64,000 nt of DNA from Fonsecaea monophora (GCF_001642475.1 NW_019173949.1:248001-312000); one strand, 5' to 3'; numbered from the stretch's first letter, positions 11,198-22,146 are shown. Notes: generated by a model from the sequence alone, not told the origin. Numbers and translations are program-made.

Positions 11198-12247
11198 GAT
11201 TGGGAAAGTGTATCTTTTCGTCCTTCCATTGGAGCATAGCAAGCGAAATGATTGAATTTTGTCGTGCTCCTCAGAGATACCCATGTACACAGTTGCCACC
11301 AATTCATCTTGATACCCTTGACTCTTAATTTAATATCTCAACTACAAGGTCCTGAGTCGAAACATTGGTTGTGAGTGCTCCTTCGTTCCTTCTCTTTGAC
11401 ATGTCCCTGAAAATGATGATGCACTTCTCCTTCGCTGCTCAAGTTCAGGCAGGTGCAATCATGTCACCCGGGCTGCGTCAGTTCTTTCTCCTGCAAGTGC
11501 GACTCGCTTGCTGCGCTGCTCAATACCTCAACCTTGATACTCCCGGCCCTCCACAGTCCGTTCCTTTTGCTTCCTACTGCCGTACCTATCTTTACCCCTG
11601 TCGCTCACATTCCCTTCATTCGCTTTGTTACATTCCCATTATCACTACTTGTAGCCAATTTACCTGTCGCCACCCTGGCATATGAGATCCTCGTATCTCG
11701 AGGAATTGCATCCATACACGACCACGACCTCAAAATGCCCTACCCTGTCAGCCACCACTTCGGCCCCGGTTACCGACCTCCACTCTCTACCAAAGACCTC
11801 ACACCTGAATATCGAGCAGAGACAACGAGTCGATGCCAGCAAAGAGCGGGCCTAGCGCTGGTACATCTCGGAGATAGTGCGAGGCAGTACTTGGACTCTG
11901 GATTGCGTGGCGCAGATTCACCCAGTACACCTCATCTTGTCTCAAACCGTCCGTGGGTCTCGGTATATCACTGCAACTCAGCAAAACGTTACGCCGTCAA
12001 GCATCCGCTCAGTTTCACCCATGTCAGTTGTGGACAACCCGGAGCTCAAAGAGATCCTCTCCGCGAATCATACCCAAACCGGCCCTACACGGCAGAATCT
12101 CTTATCACTGCCCTCGCAGAGCAGTCCCCTTGCCTCGACCCTCCCGCCATAAGCCTTGATATTCTGCAATACACTGCAGCTTCATGTCGAGTGTGTGAAC
12201 CTGCCAGTCATGGACATGAACGAGGTGGACCTAGCTTTCCGAACACA
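11198..12247. other. Intergenic region and probable long 5' leader of the F-box gene
   Basis: The frame of the F-box gene stays open through much of this stretch, with an in-frame ATG at 11735. A second frame has an ATG at 12020 opening a 43-codon frame that starts MSVVDNPELKE. Either could be a short N-terminal exon, an upstream ORF or chance. I could not find a splice pattern that clearly joins them to the F-box frame. Confidence 0.35.
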
Positions 12248-14977
12248 ATGGACGGCGCCTGCGACGAGCCCGATGCTCCAACTCCCAGCGCAGTCAGTCG
12301 ACCCTCCAGTGTGGTTGACATCAAATCACAAATGCCGCGCCCTTCGGTAGTGCATTTCTTGTCTGATGACCATCTGAACTGGAGAGAAAGAGAGCATGCT
12401 ACCTTTGTGAACCCGTTTTCACCCGAAGACCCGTCGTCCAGGAAGACTTCGACCTCTTCTGAAGCCACAGCCTACCTCCGACCCAATGCTTTTGCGGGTC
12501 ATCGAGATACGCTGGTAAGACTGCACTACTTCACCTCGAGCGACCATGACAACGAGGACACCGCAGACAGTGACGCGGACTCATTCTCGACTGCCCTCAC
12601 CCGTCAGCCGTCTAGACGAGCCAGCCTGGCCGGGGCAAATCTGGACCTCTTCTATCCGCTCCGGGTTGTCGATGCCGTGCTCCAGTATGTGGCCTTTGAT
12701 GATTTTAAGGCTATGCGACTAGTCTGCCGCCAATGGCATGCAAATCTGCCTCGCCCCAAGTTTCCAGGGGCGTACCTTGTTCCCAGAGAAATATTGAAAG
12801 AAATCTACTCCTACTTGACACCCTGTGACTTTGATGCAGCCCGCCACACATGCAAGGCCTGGTTCTTGGCCAGCCTGGACCGATATGTCTTGGAACCAAT
12901 GCTCCGAGCAAGTGGGTGTCAGGCTGCGTTGGCCACAGATCTTGAACGGATACATGGATCTTTCCTTGCAGAGAGACGAAGCTGGGACAGTCGACTTGGC
13001 CCAGTGCCGGCCGACGCCGAGAATGCCATTGATACAGAATGGCTATGTTCCAGAAGACTGGCTACAGAAAGTCGACTATCGCCCGACTGGCGAGGCTCTT
13101 TCCTGCCCGATGATTCAGCTCAGTCGTCTAGACTCTCAAAGATCGAGGAAGTCGATTTCTCCAAGGTCACAAATCCACCCGTTTCACTGACAAAGTCCAG
13201 GTTCACGGTATCAGCATGTGGCAGATTTGTCCTCGTGGTCTCTGGAGGCGACATATCTGTCTACAGCTTGTGCGATTCGGAGCAGTCGCTTGTCCCGGTG
13301 GTTAGACTAGCCACAGGGTTTGATGTGTTGAAGGTCAGCATGGATACCAGCTCGGAACGATACTCAGTCGCTGCCCTCCTCGCAGGGCGTATCGGCATGC
13401 TGTGGGATCTTGAAGGTAGCCACATCCAGACAAGGTATCGCAACAATTCCGGCGAGACAATGAGCTTGGCAATGCAGAAAGACATCCCCGGCCCAGCGAA
13501 TTACCAGATTTCCACGCTCGCCAGCGTCAACCTACCAATCAATTACCATCATACCCACGCTACGGGAATATCTGATTCGGATCTTGCAGCGACGACAATC
13601 AATGATAACAATCACCCTGTCAGGGCCACACCAAGTCCTCCATTCTTGTGGGACGAGCACATGCGTAGCTCCGAGAGCCCGGAAGAAGTTAAAGATTTTC
13701 ACATCACGGATGATGCTAATCAAGTGCGAGATCGCTTGGGAATTCCCATTGAAACTCGAGCAACGACGGTTTACAACAATCTCGGAAGCGTGGATGATCA
13801 GCCAAGGAGCGTAGCGATTTGCCCCAACCGAAGATGTGTTGCATTTGGTTGTCGGATGGGTATTGAACTTCACTGGGTCGATGCTCTTACTGGTGGTCAA
13901 CTCAACCGCTGGTTTCCGCTCGCCGCGCCGAGCGACTATCTTTATTTTCTGCCTCGACGATGTGGAATGGACTCGAAGAGGAAGCTCAGGCTGATCTCGA
14001 GTGCTGCAGGACCAGTTGTCACTCAGCTTGTCAGGAGCGACAGCACACCGGCCACGTCAAAGTACTGGCCTACCCCAGCAACCTTTGGCCGACGACAGAG
14101 CTTGACAAGGCTCTTTTTCGGGAATCTGCCATTCCCAACGCCTGTCAGCGGCTCAGGTGACTTGTCTGGCTCGGTTAGCCCTGAAAGAGCCCATGGGGCC
14201 CAAGGGGTTTTGCGGACTGTTGATTGTGGTCACTTTCATGCAGTGCCAGTCAGCGACGGATTCCACCTGATTTTCACGGATCCAGTGAGTGGACTTCTCT
14301 GCTTGGGCAGTGACGCACCACTAGGAGGCCCGACAAAACTTGTTCGAAAGATCATGTTCATTCCTCCCGGAGAGGGTGGCCGAACGCCTGCACCACGCCG
14401 CTACTCTGTCGGTAAAGCCCTGGGTTGGGGTTTGAGGCTCGTCGCCGTGTACGATGATGATCAAGTCGTGCTGTACAATATTCCATCCGATATTTTCGGG
14501 CGACTACAAGGCCAGAGAAGCTCGACCGATATCTGGGACGAGAACTCTGGTGTTGTTGGGCAAAGTGATCTGATCATGGACTCTCTGATGAATCGCGATG
14601 AACCCGGCCCGCCTGGTGGTCCAGCGGTCCAAGAAGCCCCGGAACACGACGACGGCTATGCTCAGCAGCCTCTGCAACTTGCAGGTTCTCTCATTGCTCA
14701 TGTCGCCAACCAACCTGTGGACGATATTGCGGTCCAATCCGAAACTGGTGGACTTTCTGTTTGGCTCTTCTACAGAAGTGGATTGGCAGAATTTTATAGC
14801 ATCTACGCGCCTTGGCCCCATCAAGTGCGAAGAAGACTTGTAGGGGAGAACGGCTTCATTTGCGACTGTGACAACCAGATGCCTGTCGAGACTAGGACTG
14901 TTACCGGGACGACAAAGGGCAAAGAGAGAGCGGATCAAGAAACCAGGCATGTCAAATGGGCCGGTCAGGGAAATTAG
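12248..14977 (+). CDS. F-box protein with a WD40-like C-terminal half; end appears frameshifted
   Basis: From ATG 12248 the frame gives 909 aa. An F-box-like helical pair lies near residues 140-230: YPLRVVDAVLQYVAFDDFKA, then LVPREILKEIYSYLTPCDFD and ARHTCKAWFLASLDRY. F-box proteins recruit substrates to SCF ubiquitin ligases. The rest has propeller-like segments (FTVSACGRFVLVVSGGDISV, LLAGRIGMLWDLEG, RSVAICPNRRCVAFGCRMGI), so a degenerate beta-propeller is inferred. The N-terminal ~135 residues are Ser/Pro-rich. The in-frame ATG at 11735 would add 171 residues. The stop at 14975-14977 is followed at once, in another frame, by protein-like sequence up to 15192. The precise substrate or family member is not recognised. 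Confidence 0.7.
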   Translation: MDGACDEPDAPTPSAVSRPSSVVDIKSQMPRPSVVHFLSDDHLNWREREHATFVNPFSPEDPSSRKTSTSSEATAYLRPNAFAGHRDTLVRLHYFTSSDHDNEDTADSDADSFSTALTRQPSRRASLAGANLDLFYPLRVVDAVLQYVAFDDFKAMRLVCRQWHANLPRPKFPGAYLVPREILKEIYSYLTPCDFDAARHTCKAWFLASLDRYVLEPMLRASGCQAALATDLERIHGSFLAERRSWDSRLGPVPADAENAIDTEWLCSRRLATESRLSPDWRGSFLPDDSAQSSRLSKIEEVDFSKVTNPPVSLTKSRFTVSACGRFVLVVSGGDISVYSLCDSEQSLVPVVRLATGFDVLKVSMDTSSERYSVAALLAGRIGMLWDLEGSHIQTRYRNNSGETMSLAMQKDIPGPANYQISTLASVNLPINYHHTHATGISDSDLAATTINDNNHPVRATPSPPFLWDEHMRSSESPEEVKDFHITDDANQVRDRLGIPIETRATTVYNNLGSVDDQPRSVAICPNRRCVAFGCRMGIELHWVDALTGGQLNRWFPLAAPSDYLYFLPRRCGMDSKRKLRLISSAAGPVVTQLVRSDSTPATSKYWPTPATFGRRQSLTRLFFGNLPFPTPVSGSGDLSGSVSPERAHGAQGVLRTVDCGHFHAVPVSDGFHLIFTDPVSGLLCLGSDAPLGGPTKLVRKIMFIPPGEGGRTPAPRRYSVGKALGWGLRLVAVYDDDQVVLYNIPSDIFGRLQGQRSSTDIWDENSGVVGQSDLIMDSLMNRDEPGPPGGPAVQEAPEHDDGYAQQPLQLAGSLIAHVANQPVDDIAVQSETGGLSVWLFYRSGLAEFYSIYAPWPHQVRRRLVGENGFICDCDNQMPVETRTVTGTTKGKERADQETRHVKWAGQGN

Positions 14978-15192
14978 CGACTGAGGTACTTGAGGGAGCG
15001 GTCAATGGCGAGCCAAGCTTCACGCCGCTGAGATTGTGCTCATACAATGGCGTCATGTCTATAACCATCTGGTCAGCCCACGAAGGAGCGAGAGTGGTAG
15101 CTGTGGAAGGGGCCGTGGATTCCACCTGGGGTTGCTATCCTGCACCTATCTTGAAGAGGACGAAGTCTGTGAGAACAGTGTCGTACGAGTGA
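14956..15192 (+). pseudogene. Out-of-frame continuation of the F-box gene (frameshift or missed intron)
   Basis: A second frame is open from 14896 to a TGA at 15190-15192. It encodes a plausible propeller blade: FTPLRLCSYNGVMSITIWS followed by HEGARVVAVEGAVDSTWGCY. It has no good start of its own. The two frames differ by one base, and the switch falls near the GGG run at 14968-14970, just before the upstream stop. One lost base there, real or from sequencing, would explain it. No intron of the right phase with convincing splice sites was found. Confidence 0.45.
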
Positions 15193-15331
15193 AGTTGGAT
15201 TAGTCGCAAGAACCCCCATATTAGTATACCATCGTGCATTTCTACCTAACACACGGAAGCCTCGTTGACCCTCAGACCGTCCTTTGCGCGGCTCACGTCC
15301 ATCTAGAGCTACTTGGGACTGAACATCGCCC

Positions 15332-17990
15332 TCAAGACTCCATATTCAACGCCTTTAGCAGCGTCCTCCCCAGCCGTCCGACCTGCTCCGGCGTCGTGGT
15401 CAAACTTGTCATGAAGTAGATGACATCGCCCAAGACGCGCGAGTGGATCCCGCAGCCGTCGTCGTCCAACAAGGTCAGAAGACGCGACTGGAGGTCCGCC
15501 GAGGCCGTCGACGTGTAGCCGCCTGTGGAACCGTGCGGGGCGGCCATTTTGAGGACGAGGACGGTGCCCAGCGCGAAACAGCCCGTCAGGTGGGGGTGGT
15601 GGGAGAGTTCTTGGAGGAGGGACGGCGGGAAGAAGGAGTAGATCTCGGCTGCGCTGGCTGAGCTGGCAGGGCTTGCAGAGGCAGAGGTGGAAGCGGAAGG
15701 TCCTGACCAGGCACTCTTGAAGTGGCTCCAATTGCCGTCCCGGCTCGTGTCCATCCGTCGATACTCGTCCAGGGCCTTGTTGCCTACCATGCACCCGATG
15801 GGGTGGGCCGTGTAGGAGTGGCCGTGCAAGAGTGCGTCGGATTTTGAGTCGGAGAGGAACGTCCGGAAGATGGATTCGCTTGCCGTTGTGAGAGCCAGGG
15901 GCAGGAGTCCGGCCGTCAGGAGCTTGGCGTGCACGGAGATGTCGGGCGCGAGGGAGGGCGGCAGGGCTGGCTGGGTGGAGTTCGAGATTGTGGGTGGAGG
16001 GGCTGCATCGCCAAAGTCGGACGGACAAGACAGGAAAGACGACGAGCTGGCGCGGCCAAGACGGTAGAGGCCGGTGAAGACTTCGTCGGCGATCACAGGG
16101 AGTCCGGACCACTCTACAGCGCCTTCGCTGTCTTGGGTACTGCGTTCGGATAACTGCTTCGTTGGACCACCGGCTCCAATCAAAGAAGGATTTGCTCGAA
16201 TGGTTTTGATGAGCGTCCTCTGGAAGAGAGGGTCGACGAAGATCATCCCCCCGGCTCCCATGATGATGGGCTCGAGAATCAAAGCACCGAATCGCCTGCC
16301 TTGGTCGCGGACAAGGTGGTCGAGTGTCGTGGTAATATGGGACTCATATCGTTTTGCGTCCTCCACCCGGGCATCAAAGTCAAAGAGAGCGCCGAGAGAG
16401 TCAAACTTCTGAGTGCTGGTTGCGGCATTCATCTCTTCCGGCAGGGAGAGTTCCCAAACGCCATTCCGCATCAGCAAAGACGGCGGATCAAACCAGTGGC
16501 CCCAGGGTTGATGCCAGTCCACCTTTTCGTTGAACACGCTGGGCTCGGAGCAGTTCATCACGCCGATGGTGTCACCGTGATAACTACCCTTCAGACCCAA
16601 AATCGCCACGGGATGCTTGCCGTCCTCATCGTCCTTGGCCCATCCGTACCGTTGGCTGGAGGCCCGCAGCGCCATTTTCACAGCGACCTCCATTCCCGTG
16701 CTGCCGTTGTCGGTGAAGAAGACCCGACTCAGGCGTGGATTTTGAAGAGTTGTCAGGAGGTTGTAGGATATGTCGAGCGCAGGCTCATGGACAGCATGCG
16801 CGAACATAACATGGCCGTAGCGACCTGCCGCATGGGCCGCTGTCAATGCAACATTTGGATTCCCATGGCCGAGACCCTGTGTCCACCATGACGCAGATGC
16901 ATCGAAGAGAGGTGTGAGCAGAGATTTGGGGGTTGGCTGTGCGGCAAGCGGAGTAAGTCCAAAGGTCGATGTAGTTTTGGTCTCTTTGAGCGCTGGATCT
17001 GATTCTTGGTTATAGGTTTGGAAATGATCATTGTATGCCGAATCGATTGCGATGATGTTGTGTGGTATTCCGTGCTGGCGGAAGGGATGCCATATCACTG
17101 CCTCCGCCTGGGAAGGCATCGACGTCAGCTTGGAGATCCGTGAGAAATGCTTTTGATTGAGCAAGTCAAGCAGATTTCGGGCAACACCCGTCTTCGACCA
17201 ACCGCCATAGTAGCTCGAGAGTGCGCGCTTGTCTTCTTCGCCATCTTGATGCTTCTCGGGTGGTTTTGGCAGGGCAAACGTCGTGATGCCGTGGTTCTGG
17301 AAATACTCGTTGAGGTACCCGAAGTTGCCCCATTCCGGATCATCGAATAGCACGACCGAGTCAACGTCGAAGCCCCGGACATGCAGAGACTCGAAGGCCG
17401 AGATGGTAGTTGCGATTCCACCTAGCTTACTGTCTCCGACGAGGATTGTAGGGAGTCTCAGCGGTCTGTACAGGTCGGCTTGAACGGTACCAGAAGGACC
17501 AGGTGAGAGAACACCGCCAGCTGTTTCCACGAGTGCATATCGGCCGCCTGCCTCGATGTGCTTTCCCAGAATATCCTTGACTCTGGACAAGATTGAGGCG
17601 TCTGACCTTGGGATCTGGGATACGTCAGTGCCTGTGAGGGCAAATTCTAGGTGATGGACAACACGCACCGATGGATCTTTGTCCAATTGAGCAGCCAGAT
17701 GCGGGCTCAATGGGCGTGAGAATTGCGAGACATTCTTCGAAACAATCCCAGGCACAAAGGTGTCAATGTGTCTGTGGAGGTGTGTCAGCTGGTCTTCAAC
17801 ATCCCGTCAATGCCCGTCAAGCTTACCCTACATCTTCCTCGCTCCTTGGCCCCGTAGAGACGGGCTTCAAATACAGCACTCGCTGGTCTGGAGCCTGTAG
17901 AGCTCGACACAGCAGCGTCGAGACAATGGTTTTGCCGACATTGGTATTGGCTCCAAAGACCTGCCACACCTTCAGATCGCGCCACAGCAT
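15332..17990 (-). CDS. bioDA: Bifunctional dethiobiotin synthetase / DAPA aminotransferase (BioD-BioA fusion)
   Basis: One protein catalyses the two middle steps of biotin synthesis: DAPA aminotransferase makes diaminopelargonate from the bioF product, and dethiobiotin synthetase closes the ureido ring. Exons are 17990-17827 and 17771-15332 (55-nt intron), giving 867 aa. The BioD part (about 1-270) has its P-loop at residues 13-21, GANTNVGKT, and VETAGGVLSPGPSG. The BioA part follows: the PLP-site Asp is in PVIADEVFTGLYRLGR and the likely Schiff-base Lys in AKLLTAGLLPLALT. ATG 17990 (MLWRDLKVWQ) places the P-loop where the family has it; upstream ATGs exist on the same open frame but would add an odd extension. 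BioF lies divergent, 356 bases away. Fusions of this order are known from filamentous fungi and plants. Confidence 0.92.
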
Positions 17991-18346
17991 CACGCCGTCA
18001 TCCAAGGAGAAGCGAAGAACTTCTGACAAGATCGAGTCGCTGACCGAGGCTGCAGGCAGATTCTGTTCCTGCCAAGACATGCCCAGGGGTTGCTCCTTCC
18101 GTAAAATCCCGACTCTCCGATTGGACACCGAAAAGCTTCTTTTCCTTTTTGATGGATTTTGTTCAAGGCCGAGGCTGAGTTGTTGACCCAACATTTCTCC
18201 ATCCATCGCTGACCTGGACCTGTCCGCATTTGTCACGCATGTCTGCGAGCTACACATACACAGTAAACCCCGACGAGACATATTCTGGCGTTGTTTGAGT
18301 AATACCACGAAAATTCAGTGTCATTCAGCCAGTCATCCATTCAGCC
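17991..18346. promoter_or_regulatory. Divergent promoter of the biotin genes bioDA and bioF
   Basis: The 356 bases between the two start codons must hold both promoters. Co-regulation of the pair is therefore likely, by inference from position. I recognise no specific operator. The minus strand stays open through this region in the bioDA frame, which invites an N-terminal over-extension. Confidence 0.5.
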
Positions 18347-19769
18347 ATGCCTTCGTCCCCATTGGAACAGCGCCTCGTTGCCCTCTTGGACAAACGTCGA
18401 GCTCAGTCAAAGCTACGGAGCCTCAAATCGAGCCCTCCCGGCTCCGTCGACTTTTCCTCCAACGATTTCTTGTCTTTGGCTACCAACAAGGAGTTCCATG
18501 ATGACTACCTGGCGGCTCTGAATAAAAGTCATACGCCCATTGGATCAACTGGTTCAAGGCTGTTGGACGGCAACTCTGACCTTGCCGAAAGCCTCGAACG
18601 TGACCTTGCTGCTTTCCATGGCGCCGAAGCTGGTCTCCTGACGAACTCGGGCTTTGATGCCAACGTCAGCATTTTTACCTTTCTCCCCCAGCCAGGGGAT
18701 GTTATCGTCTACGACGAACTCATCCACGCCAGCGTCCACGACGGCATGAGACAATGCAGGGCGAAGCAACAAATACCTTTCAAACACAATGATGTGGAAG
18801 ACCTGAGTCGAATACTCCGGCAGTTTTCCTCACCGATTACTGGGCAGACCATTTTCATCGCCGTGGAAACGGTCTACAGCATGGAAGGCGACCTCGCTCC
18901 TCTGACGGAGATTGTCGATTTGGTAGAAGCCGTGTTGCCTCACAACAACGCACATCTGGTGGTTGATGAGGCGCATGCGACTGGCGTTTACGGACCCAAT
19001 GGATCTGGCCGAGTCTGCGAACTTGGACTTGAAAAACGTGTTTCCATTCGCCTTCATACGTTTGGGAAAGCTCTGGCATGCAACGGCGGTGAGTAACTCG
19101 GGCATTCGTGGCAAATGTACACCTGTTTGGCTGACGAGACCATAGCAATCATTTTATGCTCTCCAGTGATCCGTCTTTTCCTCATCAACTATGCCCGGCC
19201 GTTAATCTACACAACCTTTATGTCCTATCCTGCCCTCCTTGCAATAAAGACGGCTTATGATTGGCTCCAAATGGGCAAAGCGAATCTGGTAAGCGGCATT
19301 TAGCGTTGTATTCTCTGCTTCAACTGACAATCCTTTTCAGCTTGCTGCCAAACTCTATCATCTGATTGATCACCTCTACACCCGACTGCAGGGATTGGCA
19401 ATTGTTATCGCAAAAAGTGACGCGCTGTCCAAAACCTTGGTCTCTCTCCCAGCCACATGCCCAGAGTCGCCCATTTTCGCCATCTTGAGCCCGTACCCTC
19501 GGTCCCTGGCCTCGTACTGTCAAGCAGCAGGGTTCCTTGTTCGTCCGGTGGTAGCACCGACCGTCCCCGAGGGCACAGAGCGTGTGAGGGTCTGCCTGCA
19601 CGCGGGAAATACAGTGGAACAAATTGACCGATTTGTCGAGTGTGTCAAGGAGTGGATTGTCAAAGAGAGTGCAAGGGACGTGCACGCAGAACTGCCAAAC
19701 ACTCCAAGTCACAACGACATCCAGCTACAGGCGCCGAAAACGGACCGAAGGCTTCTCGCAAAAATATGA
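18347..19769 (+). CDS. bioF: 8-amino-7-oxononanoate synthase (BioF)
   Basis: This PLP enzyme condenses L-alanine with pimeloyl thioester to give KAPA, the substrate of the neighbouring bioDA. Exons are 18347-19088, 19146-19288 and 19341-19769, all in phase, giving 437 aa. Family motifs: DFSSNDFLSLATNKEF near the start, GSTGSRLLDGNSDLAESLE, YDELIHASVHDGMRQCR, VVDEAHATGVYGPNGSG (cofactor-contacting Asp and His), and HTFGKALAC, which holds the Schiff-base Lys. Exon 2 supplies IILCSPVIRLFLINYARPLI, the usual segment after the lysine. The C-terminal tail (about 20 residues past the fold) is polar. A biotin synthase (bioB) gene is not seen in the window. Confidence 0.93.
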
Positions 19770-21600
19770 TCTTCTTAAGTACGTCTCATGGCGTACCTCT
19801 GCCCCAGCCTGCCGAGGAGCAGCTTTCGATCCAACGTGGCGACATGGGTTAATGCAGATTGCACAGCACCGACATATGATTAACATCATGTCGGTCTGGC
19901 CTTCACCCTGTATCCACTCACCCTGGCCGCGATGATTCCTGCACATTGCTCACTGTGAGTGACTGGCTTGGTTCCACGCCTTGGGTAAATATCCGTTGCC
20001 ACGAGACCATGCTCCTGGTCCTACTCTGACAATACTCGCGCCCTGTCACTTGGACACTGAAAGGTTGCAGCCAATGCCTGCAGAGGGCCAAAACCAGGGC
20101 CGACAGTTTCGAGTGATCAAAATGGCTACTCTTGCCCTTGGTCGTGCCCAGTGTCTGTGCGAATGTGGAGAGGGTCAAGGCTGACTTGGTGCCGACGGGT
20201 TCGAGGGCGGAGGCAGGACCATCATTGATAGTCGCAGTCGATCCAAGGCCGGAAACACAGAGGAAGCCTTTTCGTTGACAACACACTCTCCCTTTCCGTC
20301 TTGAAAACGTCCATGCGCTCCTTCCCGACAACTTCGACATCAGCGAGAAACTCGACATTGTCGCCGCACATCGCGGTGCAGCTTCTTTGGACCAGTGCTT
20401 GGGTGACAGTAGGCTCGAGACATCCTGTTGCTCTGAATCAGACTCGAGATGGTATGACAACGGCCTGTTATTGCGGATGTAGGGTTGTACTCACTCGTGG
20501 TCAGACCTGGTATTCACCCCATGGTCAACAAGCGCAGGCAAATAGCCACGCCCTTATCTTCTGGGAGCACTCCCAACACAATTGAATGCCGAGTCATTCG
20601 CCAAGCAGCTCCTGCCCGTTCTAGTTATCATGTTCACTTTGTGAAATTCTCTACTGAGCCTTGGCGAAAGCACACGCGTGATTTTTTCAATCTGCATATT
20701 TGTTGTCTGTCTCATTTTCAAACCTGCTTCCTTTCCTTGCCCCCTCACTATCACCACCATCCTCAACCCTTGGAAGGCGCTCTTTGGAAAGTTCGAGCGA
20801 TACCCCACACTTTCTCCGGCTCAAATATACGTGCGGAGTAACCGTCATGGAAGCAAGGACACAATAGCAGTATGTTTCACAACAGAAACGTGGAGCAACA
20901 TCTTACATCGCTTCGCAGCCTCTGAATGCCGGCACCTTTCCACCATCTTCGAAACGGAACGGAAGCCCAGGATACATAGCGCGATGAGGACATGATGTCT
21001 GTCAGAACAGTGGTGTCTTCCAAGAACTAACTCACTCCTCGGTATCAAAGGGGTAATCAAAACATTGCTCTCAAGATAGTTTCGATAAACAATGACAAAT
21101 GTATCTGAACTCCATCTGTATTACCCGTCGTGTGTCCTGTGACTTCTGTACGAGATAGACTTTGCTGCATTATCTTCGATGAAGTTTCCTTGGCGACTCA
21201 ATCTTCACTTGTGCTGGGCATATTCACCGAGTGTAAATCCCTGCTTCATTCTCCCTCCTACTTACCTTCACCTGCTCCTGCTCCTGTTACAAGGGGGTTG
21301 TGCAGGTTTCAAGTCCCTTGGCTTACAGAATTCTCAGCCACTGGAGGGAAAACACTTGAACGCGTCTTCGAGCGTGGAGGTGAGTGTCGGGTGTTGTCCA
21401 GTGTCGTACTATGAGCAGGAGACGATAGGTGTTGTAGAGGAGAATATGTAGGTACTTGTACAATCTATGTAGTCCAAAACTGATGCGGCGCGGGCCGATC
21501 CCCCCCTAGCCAATTGCTCTCCTAGTCTGCAAACTGCTTTTGTGCCGAGATGCATGTACCGAGGTAGTCCGTCTCCCAAAATCACCTGACAAAAATAATC
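19770..21600. other. Gene-poor stretch between bioF and the U6 gene
   Basis: About 1.8 kb with no gene I can name. The longest frames overlap each other: 180 codons on the minus strand (20460-19918) and, on the plus strand, an open run 20279-20482 reading PDNFDISEKLDIVAAHRGAA near its middle. Neither has a start, splice pattern or family resemblance that convinces. The part after 20600 is AT-richer and looks non-coding. The plus-strand run could be a relic exon. Confidence 0.4.
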
Positions 21601-21602
21601 AA

Positions 21603-21612
21603 GGTTATATTT
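21603..21612 (+). promoter_or_regulatory. TATA-like element of the U6 snRNA gene
   Basis: The sequence GGTTATATTT lies about 25 bases upstream of the inferred 5' end of U6. That matches the position of the TATA box of Pol III-transcribed U6 genes in yeast (SNR6). Function is inferred from position. Confidence 0.5.
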
Positions 21613-21630
21613 CATTGTCGCAAAAACTCC

Positions 21631-21730
21631 TTGCTCTTATGAGCATTTGGTCAATTTGAAACGATACAGAGAAGATTAGCATGGCCCCTGCACTAAGGAT
21701 GACACGCTTCTCAAAGAGTGCTAAAAGTTT
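21631..21730 (+). ncRNA. U6 spliceosomal snRNA
   Basis: U6 forms the catalytic core of the spliceosome. The 5' stem-loop is visible (GCTCTTATGAGC), then TTTGGTCAATTTGAAAC, the invariant ATACAGAGAAGATTAGCATG box (which pairs with the 5' splice site and U4), CCCCTGCACTAAGGATGACA and the internal stem-loop region. The RNA ends in a run of nine T (21728-21736), the Pol III stop, so the exact 3' end is uncertain by a few bases. The sequence TAGCATGGCCCC inside it can serve as the A box. No intron interrupts the gene. Conservation of the core leaves no doubt about identity; the 5' end is set from the stem-loop and the TATA spacing. Confidence 0.93.
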
Positions 21731-21736
21731 TTTTTT
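21728..21736 (+). terminator. Pol III oligo-T terminator of U6
   Basis: Nine consecutive T directly after the U6 sequence (21728-21736). RNA polymerase III stops at such runs on the non-template strand. Confidence 0.85.
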
Positions 21737-21791
21737 AATCCTTTCCGAGAGTGCTACAACCTCATTTTTACTCTGGGGTATGGCTCTAGGT

Positions 21792-21802
21792 AGTTCGATT
21801 CC
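21792..21802 (+). promoter_or_regulatory. Extragenic Pol III B box downstream of U6
   Basis: AGTTCGATTCC matches the Pol III B-box consensus (GGTTCGANTCC) at all but the first two positions read here as AG. It lies about 56 bases beyond the T-run terminator on the same strand, with no tRNA around it. In budding yeast SNR6 the B box is likewise placed downstream of the terminator and recruits TFIIIC. The same role is inferred here. Confidence 0.6.
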
Positions 21803-22146
21803 AGCAGGCTACTTGTGTTTTTGTACAGACGTGTCGTGTGGCAGTTTCCATTCTTGGCATTGATTAAATTGTTGCCCTGCGCCTGCATACCTTTCATTCA
21901 CTAGAAATGCATTCTCCAAGTATCGAAAATTCTCATCAGTCAAGAATGCTCGCAACCAAAGACTCCATTCTGCATTTGTATCTCGGACAGTCAAGGGTTC
22001 CACCAACGAGACGCCTGGATACAGGTTTACTAATAACACCGCGCGCTCTTTTCGACGCTTGCTCATGTCACCTGCTTAGTCTCTGACAACGCCGAAGCCG
22101 TGGCGAAGAACACTCCTCCACGAAGAATACTAACATGGGGCGGCAG
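21803..22146. other. Spacer between the U6 B box and the SDR gene
   Basis: About 340 bases with no recognisable gene; it must contain the 3' UTR of the minus-strand SDR gene. Confidence 0.4.

Noticed and set aside
15309..16112. 267-codon minus-strand frame with many Arg/Pro/His
   Set aside because: A shifted frame of the bioDA coding strand; the bioDA frame carries the enzyme motifs.
21785..21815. tRNA gene suggested by a B-box sequence
   Set aside because: No A box at tRNA distance and no cloverleaf stems around it; position fits an external U6 B box instead.
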